A stretch of 64,000 nt of DNA, taken from the NCBI GenBank assembly GCA_017435525.1, contig JAFSEW010000058.1, forward strand, positions 1-64,000, read 5' to 3'. The number at the start of each line of letters is the position of its first letter. Within the stretch, counting starts at the first letter, position 1. The translations under genes were made by a program, and so were the position numbers. Shown piece by piece: positions 18,093 to 26,169 of this stretch. The stretch is from Oscillospiraceae bacterium. GTDB lineage: Bacteria > Bacillota > Clostridia > Oscillospirales > Oscillospiraceae. The notes under the pieces were generated by a model that worked only from the letters and a program-made list of their open reading frames with translations, ran no database searches and was not told where the DNA came from.

Positions 18093-18114
18093 TTCCGCCA
18101 ATGCCATGCTATAC

Positions 18115-18143
18115 TTGCACAGCGTCAAAATCTATGCTATACT
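18115..18143 (+). promoter_or_regulatory. promoter of the HAD phosphatase gene
   Basis: TTGCAC, 17 bp, TATACT, about 27 bp before the start codon. Confidence 0.65.
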
Positions 18144-18170
18144 CTTCAAAAACCACAGGAGGTATCCCCC

Positions 18171-18836
18171 ATGGCAAGAACCATTCTCTTTGACCTGGAC
18201 GGCACCATCACCGATTCCGGCGAAGGCATTATGAACTGCGCCGAACTGGCGCTGCGGCACTTCGGCCTGCCCATACCGGACAGGGCTGCCATGCGTGTAT
18301 TCGTAGGCCCCCCGCTGGATGAGACCTTTATGAAATTCGGCGTTCCTGCCGATCAAACTGACGAAGCCATCCGGGTGTATCGCAGCCGCTATATCCCCAT
18401 CGGCAAATTTGAGAATTCCCCCTACCCCGGGGTGGAAGACCTGCTGGCCCGGTTGAAGGCCCAGGGGCATACGCTCTTTATTGCCACTTCCAAGCCGGAG
18501 CAGATGTCTGTGGATATTCTGGAGCATTTTGGCCTTGCTAAGTATTTTGACCGGATCTGCGGTGCCACTATGGACGGCTCCCGGAGCAAGAAGGCCGACA
18601 TCATCACCTATCTTCTGCAGTGCGCCGATACCACCGCCGATGCCATTATGGTGGGCGATACCGCCTACGATGTGATCGGTGCCAAGGCTCACGGTATGCC
18701 TGCCATCGGCGTTTCCTGGGGCTACGGCAAGGTTGAGGACATGGAAGCCGCCGGTGCCGCCGGCATTGCCCACAGCATGGACGAACTGTTTGATCTTCTG
18801 AACAAAGAAGGGGTTGTCTTAAATCCTCTTTCGTAG
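18171..18836 (+). CDS. HAD family hydrolase, phosphoglycolate phosphatase-like
   Basis: A 221-residue cytoplasmic phosphatase. HAD motif I is FDLDGTITDS (nucleophile Asp and acid Asp), motif II is ATSKPE, and motif IV is MVGDTAYDV. The helical cap lies between residues 15 and 85. It resembles Gph/PpaX-type enzymes acting on small phosphate esters or pyrophosphate; the precise substrate cannot be read. The ATG at 18171 follows AGGAGG, and the upstream extension of the frame is repeat DNA. Monocistronic, with its own promoter and the paired repeat behind it. Confidence 0.88.
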   Translation: MARTILFDLDGTITDSGEGIMNCAELALRHFGLPIPDRAAMRVFVGPPLDETFMKFGVPADQTDEAIRVYRSRYIPIGKFENSPYPGVEDLLARLKAQGHTLFIATSKPEQMSVDILEHFGLAKYFDRICGATMDGSRSKKADIITYLLQCADTTADAIMVGDTAYDVIGAKAHGMPAIGVSWGYGKVEDMEAAGAAGIAHSMDELFDLLNKEGVVLNPLS

Positions 18837-18956
18837 GGACACCGCTCCTGCGGTGTCCGCAGCCACCCCATAAAAATAGCACAAAATTTGCGTAAACCGC
18901 GCAAATTTTGTGCTATTTTTATGTCTCGGACACCCGGGGACGGGTGTCCCTACGAT
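18831..18956. repeat. inverted pair of REP-like units enclosing a bidirectional terminator
   Basis: The left unit GTAGGGACACCGCTCCTGCG (18,833-18,859) and the right inverted unit ending GTGTCCCTAC (18,929-18,955) flank a long stem. Within it, AAAAATAGCACAAAATTTGC pairs with its complement ending in TATTTTTA (18,871-18,922), a terminator for the HAD gene and the facing gene. Confidence 0.8.
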
Positions 18957-19002
18957 GCATAATGGATAATTTTGCCTGAATGAGACAGCCCATTGCCCAT
19001 GT

Positions 19003-19401
19003 TTAAGAGGGGAAAATATTGGTAATCAGGATCAGCAACGGCAAGACCAGAGAGAACATGCTGATCAGCCAGGGATACAGGGTACGCCGGGAGCAGAACA
19101 TCAGCAGCAGGCAGATGCCCGTTACTGCCAGGGGGTACATAATGGCCGCATCCCGGGCAACCGTATAGGCATAGCTGCCGTTTTCCTGCAGCAGAATGCC
19201 CACTTCCGAGCCCAGATGATCCCGGTTGTAGGCAGCCAGCTTCAGGGCGCCGTACACCACGGGAATGGATATGAATATCTTACGGAAGCGCATAATTACC
19301 TGATAGCCCCGGCCAACGCACCCGGCTACCACATCAAAAAAGCCGCCGATTTTCAGCAAAACAGCTTTTACTTTCTGCCATACATTCTTCAGTGTCTCCA
19401 T
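19003..19401 (-). CDS. small integral membrane protein of unknown function
   Basis: 132 residues. A basic amphipathic N-terminus (about 1-45) with Gly-rich GGFFDVVAGCVG is followed by hydrophobic segments near 40-60, 85-105 and 112-130. The ATG at 19,401 has AAAGGCGG upstream; a GTG three codons earlier is an alternative. No family recognised. Convergent with the HAD gene and divergent from a small membrane-peptide gene. Confidence 0.7.
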   Translation of the reverse strand: METLKNVWQKVKAVLLKIGGFFDVVAGCVGRGYQVIMRFRKIFISIPVVYGALKLAAYNRDHLGSEVGILLQENGSYAYTVARDAAIMYPLAVTGICLLLMFCSRRTLYPWLISMFSLVLPLLILITNIFPS

Positions 19402-19544
19402 AGAGCTCACACCGCCTTTGAGGATTCCTTGTTACTATTTTAGCATATTATCGCAGGATATGCAAGGGGAAGGATTTTAGTCCGTTTTATGGTACATATT
19501 TAGTGATATCCTTGGTTCAACCAAAACACAAGGAGGTAATCACC

Positions 19545-19718
19545 ATGAAAGCCACTGTCATTCCCCGTTACAATTATTACACCGCCCGCCGCAAGGGCTG
19601 CCGCTATCCCGGCTGCTCTGCCCGCCGTTTCTCCGCGGAAAAACTGGTGGACACGCTGCTCTGCGCCGCCATTACCCTGGCAGCCGTGGTGATACTGCTG
19701 GCGCTGCTGGTGCTTTAA
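19545..19718 (+). CDS. small single-pass membrane protein (57 aa)
   Basis: The AAGGAGG site 8 bp before the ATG supports translation. The N-terminal 35 residues are basic and aromatic (RYNYYTARRKG) with a CRYPGCSARR stretch. Residues 36-57 are one transmembrane helix ending in the C-terminal LVL. Its stop overlaps the coaX stop by 4 bp in the convergent orientation. Function unknown. Confidence 0.7.
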   Translation: MKATVIPRYNYYTARRKGCRYPGCSARRFSAEKLVDTLLCAAITLAAVVILLALLVL

Positions 19719-20485
19719 TTCCGGCGATTATCCCGGTAGAGGGCAGCCAGGCCCTTCAGAAGCAGATCCTTATCATAGATCATGGGTGTGCGGCACATGG
19801 GCACAATAAACTTGGCAATGCCGCCGGTGACCACCACCGTGGCCTTTGCGCCCAGCTCCTCTTCCATCCGCTGCACCATGCCGTCCAGCATACAGGCAGC
19901 GCCCATCATGATGCCGCTGCGCATACAGTCGATGGTATTGCGGCCGATGGCCTTTTTGGGCTGATCCAGCTGCAGACCCGGCAGAAGCGCTGCCCGCTCC
20001 GTCAGGGCATCCATGGAGATCTTTACACCGGGGCAGATGCAGCCGCCGATGAGGGCGCCGTTGCGATCCAGGGCCACCATGGTGGTAGCCGTGCCCATAT
20101 CCACCACAATCATGGGCGGCTTATGCTCCCGCAGGGCAGCCACGCAGCCCACCACCAGATCCGCACCGGTCTGGCTGGGATTTTCCAGCAGGATGTTCAG
20201 GCCTGTCTTCAGGCCGGGGCCAACCACCAGCGCGCCCTTGCCGGTGAGCTTCTTCACAGCCGTCTGAAAGGAGTTCAGCACCTGGGGCACAACGGAAGCG
20301 ATGATCGCACCTTCCAGCTGTTCTGTCTTCACGCCGTACACATCCATCAGGATCTTTAAGTCCACACAGTACTGGTCGGAAGTCTTGGTGGCCTCTGTAC
20401 GCAGCCGTGCTTCAAAGCAAATTTCGTCACCTTCCAGGCCGCCGATGACGATATTGGAATTGCCGATATCAATTGCCAGAATCAT
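19715..20485 (-). CDS. coaX: type III pantothenate kinase
   Basis: A 256-residue ASKHA-fold kinase making 4'-phosphopantothenate, the first step of coenzyme A synthesis. The ATP-site motif DIGNSNIVIG is at the N-terminus. GADLVVGC and VVDMGTATT are the pantothenate/phosphate motifs, and VVTGGIA is the adenosine motif near the C-terminus. Length is normal. Its ATG overlaps the stop of the upstream phosphoesterase gene by 4 bp, so the two are translationally coupled. Confidence 0.96.
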   Translation of the reverse strand: MILAIDIGNSNIVIGGLEGDEICFEARLRTEATKTSDQYCVDLKILMDVYGVKTEQLEGAIIASVVPQVLNSFQTAVKKLTGKGALVVGPGLKTGLNILLENPSQTGADLVVGCVAALREHKPPMIVVDMGTATTMVALDRNGALIGGCICPGVKISMDALTERAALLPGLQLDQPKKAIGRNTIDCMRSGIMMGAACMLDGMVQRMEEELGAKATVVVTGGIAKFIVPMCRTPMIYDKDLLLKGLAALYRDNRRN

Positions 20486-20979
20486 ATTATTTCCTCCATA
20501 TCCCCAGGCATCAGAAGCCTGCAGGCAGTAATTGTTCCATCCCCGGTTTCGATCAGGCCGGCGCTGCCGCCGCCATAGCCGCTGGAGCCGGGATTCAGCA
20601 CCCAGAGGCCGTCTTTCTCCCGGCGGCAGTCCGCCACATGGGTGTGGCCATAGAGCACCGCCGCTGCCTGCTTAGAGCGGGCATCCGCCAGAAGCCAGGC
20701 TGTGTCAAATTTCACATTGTGCCGGTGGCCGTGGGTCATAAACAGCCGCACACCCCCCACATCGTAGCACAGCACCTCATGGGTTCCCGGGGGACAGCGA
20801 AAACGGTCACAGTTGCCGGGCACCGCATGCACAGGGATGTGGGGATATTCCTCCGCCAACGCCTGGGCATCGTCATAGTGATCTCCCAGATGGATGATGG
20901 CATCGGGCTTGACGGCATCCACGCAGCTTCGCATAAACCGCAAAGCGCTGTGGGAATCCGAAAGAACCAAAATCTTCAT
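20482..20979 (-). CDS. YfcE/MJ0936-family metallophosphoesterase
   Basis: A 165-residue calcineurin-like phosphodiesterase. Metal ligands are clear in order: SDSHS (Asp, His), HLGDHYDD, PGNCDR, THGHRHNV and YGHTHV. Family members cleave phosphodiester model substrates; the natural substrate is unknown. First gene of a two-gene operon with coaX. Confidence 0.92.
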   Translation of the reverse strand: MKILVLSDSHSALRFMRSCVDAVKPDAIIHLGDHYDDAQALAEEYPHIPVHAVPGNCDRFRCPPGTHEVLCYDVGGVRLFMTHGHRHNVKFDTAWLLADARSKQAAAVLYGHTHVADCRREKDGLWVLNPGSSGYGGGSAGLIETGDGTITACRLLMPGDMEEII

Positions 20980-21089
20980 ACTTCACCAACTGTTCTAATG
21001 CAGCATATAGTAGTAGTGTTCACAAGAAGCAGGGGTTTTAGCCCACTGCGGGTTCTATTATAGCAGGCAAATTGACAGGAGGCAATCAA

Positions 21090-21314
21090 ATGCAGAAAAA
21101 TTCACAGAATTTTTCCATGCAGGATGCCATCCGGCTGGCAGGCACGGATGCCGGGCAGCAGCTTTTGCGGCATCTGCAGCAATCTCAGGGGGAGGCTCTG
21201 CAAAAAGCCGCGGCTCTGGCCGCTTCTGGCGACTTCCGCCGGGCCAGTGCTTCCCTTGCACCGCTGCTGGATACGGAGGAAATCCGGGCGCTGCTGCGGC
21301 AACTGGAGGCGTGA
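21090..21314 (+). CDS. small helical protein, first gene of a three-gene cassette (74 aa)
   Basis: AGGAGG sits 8 bp before the ATG. The protein is all-helical and Ala/Gln-rich, with GQQLLRHLQQS and a closing LLRQLEA. No signal peptide or membrane segment. The stop is immediately followed by the next start (2 bp), so the three genes are one transcription unit. Function unknown; similar cassettes probably occur in related Clostridia. Confidence 0.72.
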   Translation: MQKNSQNFSMQDAIRLAGTDAGQQLLRHLQQSQGEALQKAAALAASGDFRRASASLAPLLDTEEIRALLRQLEA

Positions 21315-21316
21315 CC

Positions 21317-21655
21317 ATGGAAGGCATTGAAGAAAAGCTCAGTTCCATTCTGGGAAATCCGGAAATGATGCAAAGGATTATGGGGCTGGCCCAATCTCTG
21401 GGCAGCCAGGAAAGCAGACAGGAAGCGCCCCCATCTGCGCCCCAGCAAACACCCCTGCCGGACGCGAATTTCTTAAAAGCCGTGTCCGGTATGGCAAAGC
21501 AGAGCGGTATTGACCGGGATCAGCAGGCGCTGCTGCGGGCGCTGGTTCCCTACCTGAGCCGCCGTCGGATTCAAAAGCTGGAAAACGCCATGCGGGCCGC
21601 TAAAATGGCCAGAATTGCCGCAACCGTGCTGGTTCGCCAGGATGGAAATTCTTAA
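21317..21655 (+). CDS. small helical protein, second gene of the cassette (112 aa)
   Basis: Starts with a helical MEGIEEKLSSILGNPEMMQR segment and has a Pro/Gln-rich linker around residues 38-48. The C-terminus is strongly basic and helical (YLSRRRIQKLENAMRAAKM), suggesting nucleic acid or membrane-surface binding. GTG two codons earlier is an alternative start. Function unknown. Confidence 0.7.
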   Translation: MEGIEEKLSSILGNPEMMQRIMGLAQSLGSQESRQEAPPSAPQQTPLPDANFLKAVSGMAKQSGIDRDQQALLRALVPYLSRRRIQKLENAMRAAKMARIAATVLVRQDGNS

Positions 21656-21671
21656 GTCTGCAGGTGATGCC

Positions 21672-21998
21672 ATGTATAACCGCTATATTCCACAGCCAGA
21701 CGGCTCCTTTCGCCGGAATCCGGTTTCGGAGCGGCAGCCCGGCAAGCCCCGGCCCCAGCCGGCACCTCCGGAGCCAAAGCCAGAGCCACCTCCCCCACCA
21801 CCGGAGCGCTGCAGCTGCCGGGAAAAGCCCACGCCTCCATCCGGCATGGGGATCGGCAATTTTCTGCGGCAGCTGCTGCCCAAGAATTTCGACACCGCGG
21901 ACCTGATAGTGGTGCTGCTGCTTCTGCTGATGGCAGGCGACTGTCCGGAAGATCAGAACAACGCCCTTTTGACCCTGGCGCTGTATCTGTTTATGTAA
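21672..21998 (+). CDS. proline-rich protein with C-terminal membrane segment, third gene of the cassette (108 aa)
   Basis: The N-terminus is MYNRYIPQPDGSFRR. Residues 20-45 are Pro/Glu-rich and are followed by a CSC pair. The C-terminal 45 residues hold a conserved-looking NFLRQLLPKNFDTADLIV and a Leu-rich hydrophobic helix that contains an acidic GDCPED break. This could be a membrane hairpin. Ribosome site AGGTGA. An ATG at 21,642 overlapping the previous gene is an alternative. Function unknown. Confidence 0.68.
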   Translation: MYNRYIPQPDGSFRRNPVSERQPGKPRPQPAPPEPKPEPPPPPPERCSCREKPTPPSGMGIGNFLRQLLPKNFDTADLIVVLLLLLMAGDCPEDQNNALLTLALYLFM

Positions 21999-22031
21999 AA
22001 AAAGGCGTGTAGTCACTACACGCCTTTTTTC
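21996..22031. terminator. bidirectional terminator
   Basis: AAAAAAAGGCGTGTAG pairs with CTACACGCCTTTTTT. It serves the three-gene cassette and the facing DUF362 gene. Confidence 0.93.
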
Positions 22032-22038
22032 TGCTTAT

Positions 22039-23145
22039 TCAGATCTTGATCAGCTCATATTCCTTATTGCCCAGGCCCAGCTTCACCGCATGATCCAGGG
22101 CGGCCACGCCGTTGGTCTTGGGGTGGAGGCTGCGGAAATGATCGTCGAAGGTGAATTCGGATTCACCCAGGCGGCTTTCCGCAATCACGGGCTGGCTGTT
22201 CACCGCATCGGTGCAGGCCATATCCAGGGCCACAGGGTCGAAGGAGGCGAACATGCCCACATCGGGCACGATGGGCGCATCGTTGGAATTGTGGCAATCG
22301 CAGTAAGGAGACACATCCATTACAAAGCTGATGTGGAAGTGGGGACGATCCTTCAGCACCGCGTAGGTGTATTCTGCGATCTTGCAGCTGAGGATCTCGT
22401 TCACTTCGTCGTTGGCAGCCACCACGGCGTCCTTGGGGCACATGCCCAGGCAGCGGCCGCAGCCGGTGCACTTGTCATGGTCAATGGAAGCCTTACCGTC
22501 GGCAATGGCAATGGCATCGTGGGCGCAGTTCTTGCGGCAGATACCGCAGCCGACACACTGGCCGGTGAGGATATTGGGCTTGCCTGCGCTGTGCATTTCC
22601 ATCTTGCCTGCACGGGAGCCGCAGCCCATACCGATGTTCTTCAGGGCACCGCCGAAGCCTGCGGCCACATGGCCCTTGAAATGGTTCATGGAGATCACGA
22701 TATCCGCATCCATCACGGCGCTGCCAATCTTGGCCTGCTTCACATACTCTCCGTCAATGGGAACGATGGTCTCGTCGGTGCCCTTGATGCCGTCGGCGAT
22801 CACCACATGGCAGCCGGTGGCAAAGGGATTGTAGCCGTTCTCGTAGGCAGATTCCAGATGGTCCAGACCGTTCTTACGGCGGCCTACATAGAGGGTGTTG
22901 CAGTCGGTGAGGAAGGGCTTGCCGCCCTGACCCTTGATCAGGTCCACGATGACCTTGGCATAATTGGGCCGCAGATAGGCCAGGTTGCCGGGCTCACCGA
23001 AGTGGATCTTGATGGCGGTAAATTTGTTATCAAAATCGATGCCTTCCAGCATACCGGCAGTCTTTACCAGACGAGCCAGCTTCATGGGGAGATTCTCCCG
23101 GAATGTGGTGCGGAAATCCGCAAAGTAAACCTTGGATGCAGCCAT
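22039..23145 (-). CDS. DUF362 domain protein with two [4Fe-4S] ferredoxin motifs
   Basis: 368 residues. The DUF362 part occupies about 1-185 and resumes at 245-345. A bacterial ferredoxin insert at about 190-245 carries CVGCGICRKNC and CTGCGRCLGMCPKD, enough for two [4Fe-4S] clusters. No signal peptide; cytoplasmic electron-transfer role inferred. The substrate of the DUF362 domain is unknown. AGGAGG lies 9 bp before the ATG. Monocistronic. Confidence 0.9.
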   Translation of the reverse strand: MAASKVYFADFRTTFRENLPMKLARLVKTAGMLEGIDFDNKFTAIKIHFGEPGNLAYLRPNYAKVIVDLIKGQGGKPFLTDCNTLYVGRRKNGLDHLESAYENGYNPFATGCHVVIADGIKGTDETIVPIDGEYVKQAKIGSAVMDADIVISMNHFKGHVAAGFGGALKNIGMGCGSRAGKMEMHSAGKPNILTGQCVGCGICRKNCAHDAIAIADGKASIDHDKCTGCGRCLGMCPKDAVVAANDEVNEILSCKIAEYTYAVLKDRPHFHISFVMDVSPYCDCHNSNDAPIVPDVGMFASFDPVALDMACTDAVNSQPVIAESRLGESEFTFDDHFRSLHPKTNGVAALDHAVKLGLGNKEYELIKI

Positions 23146-23274
23146 AGGATTATGCCTCCTGAATTTTTTCCTTCATTATAACGGCAAGCCGTGTTCGTGT
23201 CAAGAAAACCGGGGTATTTACCTTGACATCGGATTATTTTTTCCTATAATGGATTCCAGAAAGGAAGTGACACC

Positions 23275-23469
23275 ATGGCAATTCGGCTCAATGAAGATAA
23301 AGAAATGGTTCAGACCATCCGGGACGGCCTGAAGCGCACCGGCGGCTATTGCCCCTGCCGTCTGGAACGCACCGAGGATAACAAGTGCATCTGCAAGGAA
23401 TTCCGGGAGCAGATGGAAGACCCCAATTTCACCGGCTACTGCCACTGTTTGCTCTACTACAAGGAGTAA
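23275..23469 (+). CDS. mini ferredoxin:thioredoxin reductase-like protein (64 aa)
   Basis: Six cysteines are arranged as Cys26-Pro-Cys28, Cys38-Ile-Cys40 and Cys56-His-Cys58. This matches the CxC / CxC / CHC order of the FTR catalytic beta subunit, which holds a [4Fe-4S] cluster beside a redox disulfide. Inter-motif spacing differs from plant/cyanobacterial FTR, and the protein is about half that size. Ribosome site AAAGGAAG. Its partner (ferredoxin, thioredoxin) is not adjacent. A redox role is inferred. Confidence 0.8.
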   Translation: MAIRLNEDKEMVQTIRDGLKRTGGYCPCRLERTEDNKCICKEFREQMEDPNFTGYCHCLLYYKE

Positions 23470-23501
23470 GCAAAATATTTTTAAAAAAGTAAAAAAAGGT
23501 G

Positions 23502-23530
23502 TTGACAAATTTCGCACCGCGTGTTAATAT
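23502..23530 (+). promoter_or_regulatory. promoter of tRNA-Leu
   Basis: TTGACA, 17 bp, TAATAT, about 37 bp before the tRNA. Confidence 0.75.
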
Positions 23531-23567
23531 GTTGGAGCGTTGAGCGAGAGCCAACCAAACAGAATAT

Positions 23568-23655
23568 GCGCGAGTGGTGGAATTGGTAGACTCGCTAGAT
23601 TCAGGTTCTAGTGTTCACTGCGGACGTGCGGGTTCAAGTCCCGCCTCGCGCACCA
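23568..23655 (+). tRNA. tRNA-Leu (anticodon CAG)
   Basis: An 88-nt class II tRNA. The acceptor GCGCGAG pairs with CTCGCGC, the anticodon loop is TTCAGGT, the variable arm is long (TGTTCACTGCGGACG), the T-loop is TTCAAGT, and CCA is encoded. Confidence 0.96.
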
Positions 23656-23694
23656 AAAAATACAGACACACATTTGTGTGTCTGTATTTTTTTG
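23656..23694 (+). terminator. terminator of tRNA-Leu
   Basis: AAAATACAGACACACA pairs with TGTGTGTCTGTATTTT, followed by T run. Confidence 0.92.
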
Positions 23695-23740
23695 CGCTGG
23701 CGGGACTTGAAAGATCCTATCGCAATCTGCCACCGGCAGC

Positions 23741-23797
23741 CCGTAGGGACACCGCTCCCGCGGTGTCCGGGGCCACCCGGGGACGGGTGGCCCTACA
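23741..23797. repeat. directly abutting inverted pair of REP-like units
   Basis: GTAGGGACACCGCTCCCGCG (23,742-23,768) is followed without spacer by an inverted unit ending GGGTGGCCCTAC (to 23,796). Confidence 0.75.
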
Positions 23798-23803
23798 GTA
23801 TCA

Positions 23804-23819
23804 AAAACAGAGGGTGCCG
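23804..23819 (+). repeat. left copy of a 16-bp direct repeat flanking the TetR segment
   Basis: AAAACAGAGGGTGCCG, identical to 24,781-24,796. Here it lacks the second stem arm that makes the right copy a terminator. Confidence 0.8.
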
Positions 23820-23831
23820 AAGAAGATATCT

Positions 23832-24419
23832 TCAGTGGTTGTTTTTTTGATTCTCAACTAAGCTCATGCTATCAATCGCTGTTGCAATAATGGTTGTCAA
23901 ATATCCAATTACCTTTTCTCTGTCGTGCTTATCCTTTTGCTGAATCCAATCAATAAGCATACCAGCAAGTGCTTCTGTGTAAAATTTGGCTACATATTCT
24001 TTGAAATCTGGGTCAAATCTTTTTCCGTTCCTTATTTCATTCGAATCAATAACAGAGGTTATAATGCCAAGAAAATCAGCACAAAAGAAGCGCTTCATCT
24101 CTTCTCGGCCAATAGAGTTATACGCACAACTAATGATGTACTCATTGTCGTCCACATAATTCATAATAAAACGTATTGCTTCTTCGTAATCCACAAGTAA
24201 ATCAAAATGCCTCACAACCTCGATCGCCTCTTCGTCAAACATCCATTTAAGCAATGCATAAATATCTTCAAAGTGATAGTAAAAGGTTTTTCTGTTCACG
24301 CCGCAATCATGAATAATTTCGCTTACTGTAATCTTGGAAAAGCTCTTCTCCTTCATTGCTTTTTTCAGAGAATCAGCAAGCATTCTCTTTGTGTTGTAGG
24401 TTGTTACTGTGTGTTTCAT
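23832..24419 (-). CDS. TetR/AcrR family transcriptional regulator
   Basis: 195 residues. The N-terminal HTH spans about 10-55 (KITVSEIIHDCGVNRKTFYY), the usual TetR recognition helix. The ligand-binding domain that follows has an aromatic-rich C-terminus similar to the TetR_C domain of DhaS-like proteins. It is visibly richer in A/T codons than neighbours, suggesting acquisition. Two adjacent ATGs are possible; the second has better spacing to GGTGG. It is divergent from a 47-aa gene across about 190 bp, so it probably represses that promoter and its own. Confidence 0.88.
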   Translation of the reverse strand: MKHTVTTYNTKRMLADSLKKAMKEKSFSKITVSEIIHDCGVNRKTFYYHFEDIYALLKWMFDEEAIEVVRHFDLLVDYEEAIRFIMNYVDDNEYIISCAYNSIGREEMKRFFCADFLGIITSVIDSNEIRNGKRFDPDFKEYVAKFYTEALAGMLIDWIQQKDKHDREKVIGYLTTIIATAIDSMSLVENQKNNH

Positions 24420-24479
24420 CATTATCCACCGTTTTCATTTGTTGTTTAGATTATTATAGGATATTCGCAAAAATCTTAC

Positions 24480-24535
24480 AACGGACATTTTGGGACATTT
24501 GTTGGTCAAATATAGGTCAGTTGTCCAAAATTCAC
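24480..24535. promoter_or_regulatory. candidate TetR operator region
   Basis: The divergent gap holds an imperfect palindrome ATTTGTTGGTCAAAT (24,496-24,510) inside a wider TTTTGGGACA / TTGTCCAAAA inverted repeat. Its position between the regulator and the small gene fits an operator; binding is inferred. Confidence 0.45.
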
Positions 24536-24613
24536 TCATATGGCTTCCTTTAACCGTTTTTTATTTTGCAGCATTCCGCTATGATCAAAAAAAAACAACG
24601 AAGGAGTTATGTT

Positions 24614-24757
24614 ATGAGCAAAATAAAAGAAGTATTCCAAAACCTTGTAAAGACAACCAATTGGGATGGTATTCGTTGCCTGATTAAGGGCGACCCAAGT
24701 ATAAGAGAGATTATGGGTGCTATTAAAAGGCAAAAAGAAATAGACAACGATACATAA
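24614..24757 (+). CDS. small basic protein of unknown function (47 aa)
   Basis: AAGGAG lies 8 bp before the ATG. The sequence has a helical start (MSKIKEVFQNLVKTTNWDG) and a charged tail. It faces away from the TetR gene and is the only other gene in the segment bounded by the 16-bp direct repeat, so it is a candidate target of TetR. It is too short to assign; it could also be a remnant of a longer protein. Confidence 0.5.
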   Translation: MSKIKEVFQNLVKTTNWDGIRCLIKGDPSIREIMGAIKRQKEIDNDT

Positions 24758-24780
24758 ATTCCAATTGGTCGAAAAACAGC

Positions 24781-24796
24781 AAAACAGAGGGTGCCG
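24781..24796 (+). repeat. right copy of the 16-bp direct repeat
   Basis: AAAACAGAGGGTGCCG. Here it forms the left arm of the MATE-gene terminator. Confidence 0.8.
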
Positions 24797-24816
24797 TGGC
24801 ACCCTCTGCTTTTTCT
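24783..24816. terminator. terminator behind the MATE gene (bidirectional)
   Basis: CAGAGGGTGCC pairs with GGCACCCTCTG, with a T-rich stretch on both sides. It serves the MATE gene on the minus strand and the small plus-strand gene. Confidence 0.88.
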
Positions 24817-26169
24817 TTATGCAGTTTGCAGCTGGGTCTTCCGGTTCCACACATAATAGCGCAGCATGCAGAAGATGGCACCGCCGGTCCAGGTCAGGCA
24901 GGTGGTCCACCAGATGGCGATGCAGCCGATGCCCGGTATCAGCGCCACCAGCACCATGGGAATGCCGATCCGGCAGATTACTTCCACAATGCCATTGATA
25001 AAGGCAAACATGGCATCGCCCACACCGTTGAGCAGGCCGCGGCTGACATAGATGGCACCCAGCAGCAGATAGAAGCAGCTGGTAACCCGCAGGCCCCGTG
25101 CGCCCAGTTCGATCACCGCAGGCTCGCTGACAAACATGCCGATAATAGGCCTGTTCAGCAGCTGGAACACCAGCAGCATGGCACCGGAAAGGACCGTGGC
25201 CAGAATCATGCCCTGTTTCAGGCCCTGCTTGACTCTGGGGATGTTCCTGGCGCCATAGTTCTGCCCGGCGTAGGTGGCCAGGGCGTTGCTGATGGAGCCA
25301 TAGGGCATATGCACCAGCTGCTCGATACGGTTGGTGGAAGTAAACGCAGCCATGGCATCCGGGCCGAAGGAATTGACAAATCTCTGCAGCGCGGAGGTGG
25401 AAACCGCAATCAGCGACCACTGCAGCGCCAGCGGCAGGCCGATGCGGATGATCTGATAGACCACCTTGAAATCCACCTGCAGATCCTCACGGGAGAGCCG
25501 GAAATAGGGATTGGTCTTCATGGCAAACAGCAGGCAGCCAATGCCGGAGGTCATCTGGGCAATGACGGTGGCCAGAGCCGCGCCGAATACGCCCATGTGG
25601 AACACCGTGACAAGCAGCAGATCCAGACCGATATTCAAAAACGCGGAGCAAATGAGGAAATACAGCGGTGTCCGGGAATCTCCCAGGGCCCGGAGCATGG
25701 CGGCGGAATAGTTATACACCGCCACCAGCGGCACGCCGATACAAGTCATACGGATGTAGGAAAGAGAATGGGGCAGGATCTGGGCAGGCGTTCCCAGAAA
25801 GCGCAGGATTCCCGGCGCTGCCAGGAATGCCGCCGTACCCATCACCAGTGCCGCCAGCAGCATAATATAGGCGGAGTTGGCGATGGATCTTTTGGTCTTT
25901 TCCTGAGAATCAGCACCAAAGAATTGGGATGTGACAATGCCCGCGCCGGAGCTGATGCCGTTGCAGATGGAGAAAAACAGGAATGTCACCGAATGGGTGG
26001 CACCTACTGCCGCCAGTGCGTGGGCGCCCAGGTACTGGCCCACGATGATGGAATCCGTCAGGCTGTAGGCCTGCTGGAACAGATTGCCGATCAGCAGCGG
26101 GATGGAAAATTGGATCAACAGCCGGATGGGGCTGCCCGTGGTCATGTTGAGAATATTATCTCGTTTCAT
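24817..26169 (-). CDS. MATE family efflux transporter
   Basis: A 450-residue polytopic transporter with about 12 hydrophobic segments in two homologous halves. Family landmarks are FSIPLLIGNLFQQAYSLTDS near the N-terminus, LRALGDSRTPL, and the matching second-half segments. It probably exports cationic or aromatic compounds by Na+/H+ antiport. The start at 26,169 follows GAGAGGAG and overlaps the 3' end of the gdpD-like gene by 14 bp, so it is the last gene of a three-gene operon. Confidence 0.92.
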   Translation of the reverse strand: MKRDNILNMTTGSPIRLLIQFSIPLLIGNLFQQAYSLTDSIIVGQYLGAHALAAVGATHSVTFLFFSICNGISSGAGIVTSQFFGADSQEKTKRSIANSAYIMLLAALVMGTAAFLAAPGILRFLGTPAQILPHSLSYIRMTCIGVPLVAVYNYSAAMLRALGDSRTPLYFLICSAFLNIGLDLLLVTVFHMGVFGAALATVIAQMTSGIGCLLFAMKTNPYFRLSREDLQVDFKVVYQIIRIGLPLALQWSLIAVSTSALQRFVNSFGPDAMAAFTSTNRIEQLVHMPYGSISNALATYAGQNYGARNIPRVKQGLKQGMILATVLSGAMLLVFQLLNRPIIGMFVSEPAVIELGARGLRVTSCFYLLLGAIYVSRGLLNGVGDAMFAFINGIVEVICRIGIPMVLVALIPGIGCIAIWWTTCLTWTGGAIFCMLRYYVWNRKTQLQTA

